DNA from: 66-474 sp040388785
GTDB taxonomy: Bacteria; Pseudomonadota; Gammaproteobacteria; Xanthomonadales; Rhodanobacteraceae
NCBI GenBank assembly: GCA_040388785.1
Contig: JAZKBD010000028.1
Coordinates: forward strand, 1 to 25,631
Direction of reading: 5' to 3'
DNA length: 25,631 nt
In this document: piece by piece, positions 16,797-23,343 of the stretch
How positions within the stretch are numbered: the stretch's first letter is position 1
Layout: each line of letters begins with the position of its first letter
Notes under the pieces: model-generated
Told to the model about the DNA's origin: nothing
The model's database searches: none
Seen by the model: only the letters and a program-made list of their open reading frames with translations
Position numbers and translations under genes: made by a program

Positions 16797-17015
16797 ATGC
16801 GTATCGCACTCATCTTGATTGGAATCATCCTGCTGGGCCTCGGCGTCTGGGTTGCGTTGGGCGATGCGCACTACAACGACAACAGCACCAAGGCGCAACT
16901 CGGTCCCATCAAGGTCGAAGCCTCGACGCAAAAGCAGGTCCCTGCCGGCATCGGCTACGCCGGCATCGTGGTTGGTGGCGTGCTGATCGTGGTTGGCGCA
17001 CTGAAGAAAAAATGA
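16797..17015 (+). CDS. Small two-helix inner-membrane protein
   Basis: 72 residues from the ATG at 16797, which has GAGGGA (16785-16790) 6 bases upstream. Two hydrophobic segments (MRIALILIGIILLGLGVWVAL, about 1-20, and GYAGIVVGGVLIVVGAL, about 53-69) flank a polar loop with QLGPIKVEAS, and the protein ends in a lysine run (KKK). The pattern of two short helices around an LGPIKV loop is shared by a widespread family of tiny uncharacterised membrane proteins (DUF3185-like; the exact name is uncertain). No function can be assigned. It is a single gene downstream of the prc hairpin. Confidence 0.8.
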   Translation: MRIALILIGIILLGLGVWVALGDAHYNDNSTKAQLGPIKVEASTQKQVPAGIGYAGIVVGGVLIVVGALKKK

Positions 17016-17089
17016 TCGAAGCCGCTCAACCGTGTTGACGCGCGGTCTTCCGGCCGCGCGTGACGCATCGAAGGTTCCCAGGTTTTGAC

Positions 17090-17230
17090 GTCATTCCCGC
17101 GATGCGGGGAGCGGCCATGGATGGCCGCGCTTTGAGGAGCGAGGAAAGCGGGAGTCCAGTGTCTTCCTTGCAACCGGTCGAGGTGCAAAGGCGCTGGGTC
17201 TCGGATATCGCTTTGCGATTCCAGGATGAC
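17090..17230. repeat. Dispersed palindromic repeat element, about 140 bases
   Basis: Non-coding segment whose ends are imperfect inverted copies: GTCATTCC (17090-17097) and GGATGAC (17224-17230). Inside are CCCGC-GAT-GCGGG, the perfect 18-base palindromic unit GCGGCCATGGATGGCCGC (17111-17128, containing the 14-mer seen twice more in this window) and GCGGGAGTCCAG. GTCATTCCCGC and GCGGGAATCCAG type ends are known from small dispersed repeats in Xanthomonadales and other proteobacteria, so this is probably a MITE- or REP-like unit. It fills the space between two convergent genes. Confidence 0.55.
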
Positions 17231-17237
17231 GAGCAAG

Positions 17238-17251
17238 AGCGAAGGCTCGCT
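17238..17251 (-). terminator. Possible weak terminator of the YidB-family gene
   Basis: AGCGA (17238-17242) and TCGCT (17247-17251) form a 5-base stem with a 4-base loop that overlaps the stop codon of the minus-strand gene. On that strand only a few scattered T residues follow. Short and doubtful. Confidence 0.2.
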
Positions 17252-17669
17252 AAAGACCTAGCTTGCTTGCAAACCCGGAAAGCTGGCTCAAATCGAACCC
17301 GCTGCTGCCGCTCGCCGGAACCACTCCATTCGGCGTCAGATGATTGACCACGTCGGGCAGATGCTGCGCGAGTTGGCCGAGCACCTGCGACGGATCGATG
17401 CCCAGTTTTTGCGCGACCTCTTCGACGTGCTGGCCCGCGGCGGTGCCTTGCAGCGCCTGCCCGAGTTGCTGGCCGCTCACCGGCTGGTTGGCGCCGTTGC
17501 CCACCCATGAATTGACCACGCCGCCCAGGCCGCCTTGCTGCAGCGTCGAAACCAGTCCACCAATGCCGCCGGATTTCTGGATCAGGCCGCCGATCACATC
17601 CAGCGCAGGATTGCCGCTGCCGCCGCCCTGCCCGTCCGCCAAACCTTTCAACGCATCAAGAAACGACAT
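17250..17669 (-). CDS. YidB-family (DUF937) protein
   Basis: 139 residues with an excellent ribosome site (AAAGGAGGG, 5 bases before the ATG at 17669). The N-terminus MSFLDALKGLADGQ and the central QPVSGQQLGQALQGTAAGQHVEEVAQKLGIDPSQVLGQLAQ, followed by HLPDVVNHLTPNGVVP, match the YidB/DUF937 family. Its members are small glycine- and glutamine-rich helical proteins of unknown function; a link to bacterial homeodomain-like folds has been proposed for DUF937. There is no signal peptide or membrane segment. It is divergent from uvrD with 218 bases between starts. The gene is intact. Confidence 0.9.
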   Translation of the reverse strand: MSFLDALKGLADGQGGGSGNPALDVIGGLIQKSGGIGGLVSTLQQGGLGGVVNSWVGNGANQPVSGQQLGQALQGTAAGQHVEEVAQKLGIDPSQVLGQLAQHLPDVVNHLTPNGVVPASGSSGFDLSQLSGFASKLGL

Positions 17670-17874
17670 GACACCCTCCTTTCTTTGCGTGGACTGGAAT
17701 CGTTGAATAACCGTCGCGAGCGAAGGCAGATTGCGTGACGCCGGAGCGCAGGAAGCGGAGTGTACACGTCAGTACATGAGCATTCCGAGCACCGCCGGCG
17801 CGCAAGCTGCCGAGCGCAGCAGGTTATTCAGCGATTCCCGCGACGATAGCACCAAGTCGCGTGTGCGTGACCGT

Positions 17875-17880
17875 TACAAT
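17875..17880 (+). promoter_or_regulatory. Candidate uvrD -10 box next to the start codon
   Basis: TACAAT matches the sigma-70 -10 consensus at 5 of 6 positions and ends exactly 7 bases before the uvrD ATG at 17888, so transcription would begin at or beside the start codon (a leaderless message). No ribosome site precedes the ATG, which fits. No good -35 box is visible 16-18 bases upstream. No SOS box was recognised in the 218-base spacer. Confidence 0.35.
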
Positions 17881-17887
17881 GACGGCG

Positions 17888-20022
17888 ATGGATGTTTCGT
17901 ACCTGCTGGATTCGCTCAACACCGCGCAACGTGAAGCCGTCGCCGCCCCCCCCGGGCACTACCTGGTGCTGGCCGGCGCGGGTTCGGGCAAGACCCGCGT
18001 GCTCACCCACCGCATCGGCTGGCTGATCGAAGCCGAAGCGGCGCCGCCGTGGTCGATCCTCGCGGTCACCTTCACCAACAAGGCCGCCGGCGAAATGCGC
18101 GGGCGGCTCGCCAACCTGTTGCCGCATGGCCTGCGCGGTCTCACGGTCGGCACCTTCCACGGCATCGCGCATCGATTGCTGCGCCAACACTGGCAGGAAG
18201 CGCGGTTGCCGGAAACCTTCCAGATCCTCGACAGCGATGACCAGCAACGACTGGTGAAGCGCGTGGTCGCGGGGCTCGGCATCGACGAGGCGCGCTATCC
18301 GCCGCGCCAGGCGAGCTGGCAGATCAATCAATGGAAAGACGAAGGCAAGCGCCCCGAAGGCATCGAGCCCGGCGACCATACCGTCGCGCGCACCTACCTG
18401 AAAGTCTACGAAGCCTACGAGCAGGCCTGCCGGCGCGCGGGGCTGGTCGATTTCGCCGAACTGCTGCTGCGCGCGCACGAACTGATCCGCGATCATGACG
18501 CGCTGCGCGCGCACTACCAGGAACGCTGGCGGCACCTGCTGATCGATGAATTCCAGGACACCAACGCACTGCAATACGCGTGGATTCGCCTGCTTGCGGG
18601 CCGCACCGGCAAGGTGTTTGCGGTCGGCGACGACGACCAGTCGATCTATGGCTGGCGCGGCGCCAAGGTCGAGAACATGCGCGCGTTCCTGCGCGATTTT
18701 CCCGATGCAAAAACCTTGCGGCTGGAACAGAACTACCGCTCCACCGCGACCATCCTCGAAGCCGCCAACGCGGTGATCGCGCAGAATCCGTCGCGGCTCG
18801 GCAAGAAGCTGTGGACGTCCGGCGACAGGGGCGAGGCGATCGCGCTGTACGCGGCCTACAACGAGCAGGACGAGGCGCGCTTCGTGATCGAGCGCATCCG
18901 CGAATACCTCGACGGCGGCGGCAACGCNNNNNNNNNNACCAGCACAACATTCCCTACCGCGTGTACGGCGGCCAGCGCTATTTCGAGCGCGCGGAAGTGA
19001 AGGACGCACTGGCGTACCTGCGGCTCGCCGCCAACCGCGGCGACGATGCCTCGTTCGAACGCGCACTGGCGACGCCGCCGCACGGCGTGGGCGAGCGCAG
19101 CGTGGAATTGCTGCGCCGCCGCGCGCGCGCCGACGACACCTCGTTGTGGGATGCCGCGCTCGCGGAACTCGCGGGCGGCGAATTGAACACGCGCGCGAAG
19201 AATGCGCTGCGCGGGTTCATGACCTCGGTGGACGGATTGGCCAAGTGCGCCGGCGACATCACGCTGGCCGAACAGGTCGAACGCGCGATCACGCAATCCG
19301 GGCTGCGTGACTACTACGAGCGTGACAGCCGCGGCAATGCCGAAGCGCGCGTCGAGAACCTCGACGAGCTGGTCAACGTCGCCAGCCGTTTCGAACCGAC
19401 GCCCGAAGACATTGAAGCCGGCCTTTCCGAACTTGCTGCGTTCCTCGCGCACGCGGCGCTGGAAGCCGGTGAAGGCCAGGGTGAAGCCGGCACCGACTGC
19501 GTGCAGTTGATGACGCTGCATTCGGCCAAGGGCCTGGAGTTCCCGGTCGTGTTCCTGGTCGGTCTCGAAGATGGTTTGTTTCCGACGCAGCGCTCGGTCG
19601 AAGATCCATCGCGCCTCGAAGAAGAACGCCGCCTCGCCTACGTCGGCATCACCCGCGCACGCGACCGGCTGGTGTTGTGCTACGCCGAATCGCGCCGCCA
19701 GTACGGCAGCGAAACGCTGTCGCGCCCTTCGCGCTTCCTCGACGAACTGCCCGCGCACCTGCTCACCGAAGTGCGCCCGCGCGCGAAGATTTCGCGGCCG
19801 GTGTATGCCTCATCAGCACAGTTGCAACGTGCCCGCGGCCATGCCGACCTCGACGATACGCTGCCGGTCAAACTCGGCCAGCGCGTGCGCCACGCCAGCT
19901 TCGGCGAAGGCGTCGTCATCAGCGCCGAAGGTTCCGGCGCGCACACCCGCATCCAGGTGAATTTTGCGGATGCGGGACCGAAGTGGCTCGTCGCCGCCTA
20001 TGCGAACCTCACCGCGCTCTAG
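17888..20022 (+). CDS. uvrD: DNA helicase II UvrD, interrupted by an assembly gap
   Basis: Superfamily 1A 3'-to-5' helicase for nucleotide excision and mismatch repair. The start MDVSYLLDSLN is nearly identical to E. coli UvrD. Before the gap: Q-motif Gln14, Walker A AGAGSGKT (Lys35), motif Ia VTFTNKAAGEM, Walker B DEFQD (220-224), motif III VGDDDQSIYGWRGA and motif IV QNYRST (281-286). After it: RVYGGQRYFERAEVKDALAYL, motif V TLHSAKGLEFPVVFLVGLE, motif VI EEERRLAYVGITRARDRL, and the UvrD-type C-terminal Tudor-like region LGQRVRHASFGEGVVIS. The N run at 18928-18937 puts the two halves out of frame; the residues just before motif IVa are missing. With about 22 residues restored the protein would be about 728 long (E. 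coli 720). I regard the gene as intact in the organism. Confidence 0.95.
18928..18937. other. Assembly gap (10 N) inside uvrD
   Basis: Ten N bases stand for unknown sequence. Codon phase on each side requires a true gap length of 3k+2. Comparison from memory with UvrD proteins suggests about 65 missing bases, encoding the stretch around LYRSNAQSR. Confidence 0.95.
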
Positions 20023-20036
20023 CAATTGCTCGTCAT

Positions 20037-20062
20037 CCCGGCGAAAGCCGGGATCCATTTTT
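20037..20062 (+). terminator. uvrD terminator within a dispersed-repeat end
   Basis: CCCGGC (20037-20042) and GCCGGG (20047-20052) around a GAAA tetraloop, followed after ATCCA by TTTTT (20058-20062). It starts 15 bases after the uvrD stop and looks like a working Rho-independent terminator. The surrounding CGTCATCCCGGCGAAAGCC is also the typical end of a very common proteobacterial dispersed repeat. Confidence 0.6.
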
Positions 20063-20095
20063 ATCTAGCAAGAAGTCAGCGCTTTCGCCAAGGTT

Positions 20096-20118
20096 TCGCT
20101 CGCCTCAGCGGCGAGCGA
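20096..20118. repeat. Perfect 9-base hairpin
   Basis: TCGCTCGCC (20096-20104) and GGCGAGCGA (20110-20118) with loop TCAGC. A loose pyrimidine run (TACTTTCTGTTCC) follows, so it could act as a second terminator after uvrD, or be part of the neighbouring repeat cluster. Confidence 0.5.
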
Positions 20119-20129
20119 GCTACTTTCTG

Positions 20130-20217
20130 TTCCGGTCGGCTGCGCTTCTCGGCACCGCCAACGACGCGTTCATCGCTTCGTTATCGGCCATCCATGGCCT
20201 GCGTTTTCCGACCGGAA
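20130..20217. repeat. 88-base element with perfect 10-base inverted ends
   Basis: TTCCGGTCGG (20130-20139) and CCGACCGGAA (20208-20217) are exact inverted copies. Inside lies GGCCATCCATGGCC (20186-20199), the reverse complement of the 14-mer at 11844 and 17113. It encodes nothing. The size, inverted ends and palindromic core suggest a small non-autonomous dispersed repeat. It sits between uvrD and the HNH gene. Confidence 0.5.
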
Positions 20218-20268
20218 GCAACCGGCTGGAAGTAATATGTACATTACAACTTGGCACCAGGAGCGAGA

Positions 20269-21185
20269 ATGCAATTTGAACTGCGGGGTTTGGAAAGATA
20301 TGACGATGAATCCTTGCTTGCCGAAATAAAGCGAGTTGCGGCTGCGTTTCCCCATGGTCCATTAACGCGTTCGCTTATGGATCGGGAAGGCAAGGCATCA
20401 TCTAGCGTCTACATCCATAGATTCGGTAGCTGGCATGCAGCTTTGGGACGCGCAGGACTCGACTCGCGCTACTCTGGTCGAGTCGTATCGCAACGCATGC
20501 GAACGCAAAATTCCGCGGCGCGAGCGACGAGCAACTGGTGTTTGAGATTCAGCGGGTCGCGTCGATCATTGGATCAGATAAATTAACGCGGGCAGCGTTT
20601 GATCAACATGCGCTGTGTAACTCGGCTGCACTTGAAGACCGCTTTGGTAGTTGGTCGCAAGCCCTTGCTCGCGCAGATTTCGCAGTTGTACCGCGCGGGC
20701 GTCGTCATTCTGATGAAGATTATTTTGAAAACCTCCTTACTGTCTGGACACACTTCGGCCGCCAACCTTTCTACCGAGAGATGGACTCGCCACCCAGCCG
20801 TATTACCGCTGGTGCATACGAAAAGAAGTTCGGCACTTGGCGTCAAGCACTTGCCGCTTTTATTTCACAAGTCAATGGGCCACGTGCGCCAGCGAAGGTG
20901 AAGCTTGAAGAGCAATCAAGCGCGCATCAGATGGTTGTCCAAAGACGTCCCCAAAAGCTATCACTCGGCATCCGCTATGAGATATTGCGACGAGATCGAT
21001 TCCGCTGCGTGCTCTGCGGCCGCTCGCCAGCGACGCATCCACAACTCACCCTTCATGTGGATCACATTGATCACAGAAGCCGCGGTGGCTCCAACGACCC
21101 GAGCAACCTTCGAACGCTGTGCAATGAATGCAATATTGGACGCGGCACGAAACAGGATGATCCAGATCACGATCTGGTTATCTGA
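20269..21185 (+). pseudogene. HNH endonuclease with homing-endonuclease-associated repeats, split by a frameshift
   Basis: Two overlapping frames make one protein. Frame 1 begins at the ATG at 20269 (AGGAG 5 bases upstream; MQFELRGLERYDDESLL) and carries one repeat ending FGSWHAALGRAGL. The second frame continues with SDEQLVFEIQRVASIIGSD, a second repeat (RFGSWSQALARADF), a third (KFGTWRQALAAF), then a zinc-type HNH domain: CVLC from 21006, HVDH at 21054-21065, RGGSNDPSNL, CNEC ending at 21131. The join needs one extra base near the AAAA run at 20507-20510; adding an A gives a smooth RTQKFRGASDEQ and about 305 residues. The FGSW repeat plus HNH layout is that of homing-type nucleases found as free-standing mobile genes. 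It is visibly richer in A+T than its neighbours, so recent transfer is likely. It could be a sequencing error rather than a dead gene. Confidence 0.8.
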
Positions 21186-21254
21186 CGACGTTGCCTGGCG
21201 TTCAACTGAGACCCGACGCGATGTTCGGCCACTATCGCTAGCGCACGTGCGCCG

Positions 21255-22172
21255 TCACTGACCAGCGGACGGCTGCCACGCCTTCAGCGCGCGCTCGGCG
21301 CGCTCGCGGCCCAGCTCGATCAATTCCGATGCGCGGTAGAACTCGTACACCGCGCTCGCGTTGCGCGGAATCTCGATCACGAGGTCGGGGCGGTCGGCGG
21401 CGAGGCGGAAGCTGGTGAGGTTTTCCTGCATCAGGTCCAGCGACTGGGTGAGCGTATCGATCCAGCCCGGCTCGGCGACCCTGTCGCCATGATTGCCGAT
21501 GGTGCGCCGGACGAACGCGGTGATGCGGCTGCGCAGGCCGATGCGCGCGGATTGCTGCACCGGTGCGCGCGTGGCGGCCAGGGTTTCGGGCGCACCGTTG
21601 ACGTTGATCGCGACGGTGTAGTCGCTGGGCGATTGCAACAGCGGCGTCAGCGGCAACGGGTTCATCAGGCCGCCATCCACAAGGCGGTGTCCGTGCACGG
21701 GATGCGGCCGGAAAATGGTCGGGATCGCAATGGAGGCGCGGATCGCGTCGAACAGGGGCCCGCGCGTCAGCCACACTTCGCGCTCGCGATCGAGATCGGT
21801 CGCGACCGCGGTGAACGGGATCGACAACGCCTCGATGTCCACTTCGCCGATCAGCTCGCGCAGCGCGTCGATGATGCGCTCGCCCTTGATCAGGCCCGCG
21901 CCGGACAACGTCCAGTCCACCAGCTTCAGCACGTCGATCTTCTGCAGCGCGCACACCCAGTCGCGGTACACGTCGAGCTTGCCGGCGGCGTAGATGCCGC
22001 CGATCAGTGCACCCATCGAACTGCCGGACACCGCGGTGATGCGATAACCCGCGGCCTCGATGGCTTCGATCGCGCCGATGTGTGCGAGTCCGCGCGCGCC
22101 GCCGGTGCCCAGTGCCAGCGCGACGGTGGTCTGGGCGTGCAAAGGCACCACGAGGTCACGATGATCGTTCAC
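21255..22172 (-). CDS. Patatin-like phospholipase (RssA-like)
   Basis: Serine acyl hydrolase with the Ser-Asp dyad of patatins, 305 residues, cytoplasmic (no signal peptide). Oxyanion-hole loop LGTGGARGLAHIG (Gly-rich, 21-33), nucleophile elbow GSSMG (Ser52) and catalytic Asp166 in LVDGGLMNPLP are all present, together with the conserved RASIAIPTIFRP. The size and sequence suit the RssA/YchK group rather than the secreted or outer-membrane patatins. It starts with GTG at 22172 overlapping the stop of the WYL regulator (GTGA), so it is made from the same message. The family cleaves phospholipids or acyl esters; the natural substrate is unknown. A role in lipid turnover or membrane-directed defence is speculation. 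Confidence 0.93.
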   Translation of the reverse strand: MNDHRDLVVPLHAQTTVALALGTGGARGLAHIGAIEAIEAAGYRITAVSGSSMGALIGGIYAAGKLDVYRDWVCALQKIDVLKLVDWTLSGAGLIKGERIIDALRELIGEVDIEALSIPFTAVATDLDREREVWLTRGPLFDAIRASIAIPTIFRPHPVHGHRLVDGGLMNPLPLTPLLQSPSDYTVAINVNGAPETLAATRAPVQQSARIGLRSRITAFVRRTIGNHGDRVAEPGWIDTLTQSLDLMQENLTSFRLAADRPDLVIEIPRNASAVYEFYRASELIELGRERAERALKAWQPSAGQ

Positions 22173-23149
22173 GGCTTGGCGTGGTCGTACTCATCCAGCG
22201 CGAGCTTGTGCATGATGCGGATTTCCTCGCGCAGTGACTGCGGCGAAACCACTTGCGCATCCGGACCGTAGCGCAGGATGTCCATCACCAATTCGCGTGA
22301 TTGCGAATACGGCACCTTCAATTCGTAGCGGCCATCGTCGAGCCAGCGGCCTTCCTGCAAGGAATGCCAGTGTTCGTCGGCGACCCAGCGCGCCGCACGT
22401 GCGGAAAAACGGATCGTCGCCCAGGCCTTGGGCGCGCCCGCGAAGATGCCGTAACTGGACGCCAGCGTGTCATTCAATTCCTTTTCGTCGCGATCGACGG
22501 CCGGCTTGTTCAACAGCTCGACCTGGCCGATGCGATCCACTGCGAAGCTGCGCAGTGCTTCGCGATCGTGATCCCACGCGTCGAGGTACCAGTTGTCGCG
22601 GTAGTGCGTCAGCCGCTGCGGCGACACGTGCCGCACGCTGTCGGCGCCGGTGGTGCGCGCGCGGTAGCGGAATTTCAACTGCTGGCGCGCCAGCACCGCG
22701 CCGGCCACCGCGCGGAACACCTGCTGGTTGAATTTGCGCGAGCCCCACGGCACCACGCGGATGCGTTCCAGCGGCTGCTTGCGCGTGCCGGCGTGCTCGT
22801 TGAGCAGTTTCTCGACGCGCGCACGGAACGGCGCCAGCGCATCGGCCAGCACGCCGGGATCGGAACGCGCGACCAGCGCTTCCAGCGCCATCAGCGCCGA
22901 AAGCTCTTCGCTGGTCAGCCACAGGCCGGGCAATTCGAACCGTTCGCCCTCGGCCTGGTCGTAGGCGTAACCCCCGCCTTCGGGATCGCTGTCCAGCGGC
23001 GCGCCCAGCGCATCGCGCAGGAAGGCGATGTCGCGGTACAGCGTGGCGCGCGAGCAACCCAGCTCCTCGCGCAACCGCTGCACGCCGACCGGCCGCCGGT
23101 GCGACTTGAAGATGCCGTGCAGCTTGAGGACGCGTTCGTACTGGTGCAT
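22169..23149 (-). CDS. WYL-domain transcriptional regulator (YafY-like)
   Basis: 326-residue one-component regulator. An N-terminal DeoR/HTH_11 winged helix-turn-helix (about 1-60: RRPVGVQRLREELGCSRATLYRDIAFLR) is followed by a WYL domain (about 140-215: QLKFRYRAR, VSPQRLTHYRDNWYLDAWDH with Trp187-Tyr188-Leu189) and a C-terminal WCX domain (about 240-320: AWATIRFSARAARWV, ELVMDILRYGPDAQVVSPQSLRE). WYL domains are thought to sense nucleotides or nucleic acid ligands, and such proteins often control DNA-damage or phage-defence genes, though many are general regulators. It is the first gene of a coupled pair with the patatin gene and probably regulates both. No clear ribosome site was noted before the ATG at 23149. 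Confidence 0.94.
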   Translation of the reverse strand: MHQYERVLKLHGIFKSHRRPVGVQRLREELGCSRATLYRDIAFLRDALGAPLDSDPEGGGYAYDQAEGERFELPGLWLTSEELSALMALEALVARSDPGVLADALAPFRARVEKLLNEHAGTRKQPLERIRVVPWGSRKFNQQVFRAVAGAVLARQQLKFRYRARTTGADSVRHVSPQRLTHYRDNWYLDAWDHDREALRSFAVDRIGQVELLNKPAVDRDEKELNDTLASSYGIFAGAPKAWATIRFSARAARWVADEHWHSLQEGRWLDDGRYELKVPYSQSRELVMDILRYGPDAQVVSPQSLREEIRIMHKLALDEYDHAKP

Positions 23150-23176
23150 TCGCCCAGCATGCCGCGCCGCGCGATT

Positions 23177-23309
23177 GGCGGCAAGCGCCGCCCCGCAACC
23201 GATCGCCCCCGGCTTGAAGCACGCCGGGCAGGCTCTGGGCGTAGGCCCGACGGGCCGGAATCGAAGGACCGTCTCGCGGCTCTGCTTCGACTTCGCTTGC
23301 TGCGCAAGC
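23177..23309. repeat. Cluster of short palindromes in a divergent spacer
   Basis: Three small perfect hairpins: GGCGGC-AAGC-GCCGCC (23177-23192), GGCCC-GAC-GGGCC (23244-23256) and GCTTGC-TGC-GCAAGC (23295-23309). The last is embedded in CTTCGACTTCGC...GCTCAGCACGAACGG, which resembles a very common REP-type dispersed repeat of gammaproteobacteria. This region must also hold the promoters of the WYL gene and the oxidoreductase, but I see no convincing boxes. Confidence 0.4.
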
Positions 23310-23343
23310 TACGCTCAGCACGAACGGTACAAACCATCTCGAC

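Noticed and set aside
14073..16931. 952-residue open frame antisense to prc and the end of lipB
   Set aside because: Repetitive Arg/Val/Asp-rich sequence typical of a mirror frame; no start signals or motifs, while prc on the other strand is complete.
20500..20545. Programmed -1/+1 frameshifting in the HNH gene
   Set aside because: Only a four-base A run is present, with no slippery heptamer or clear downstream pseudoknot. A simple deletion or a read error is more likely.
20269..23149. A CBASS, restriction-modification or other named defence system built from the HNH, patatin and WYL genes
   Set aside because: No CD-NTase, methyltransferase, helicase-nuclease or other required partner is present, and the HNH gene is on the opposite strand and broken. 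Only the patatin-WYL pairing is kept as a finding.
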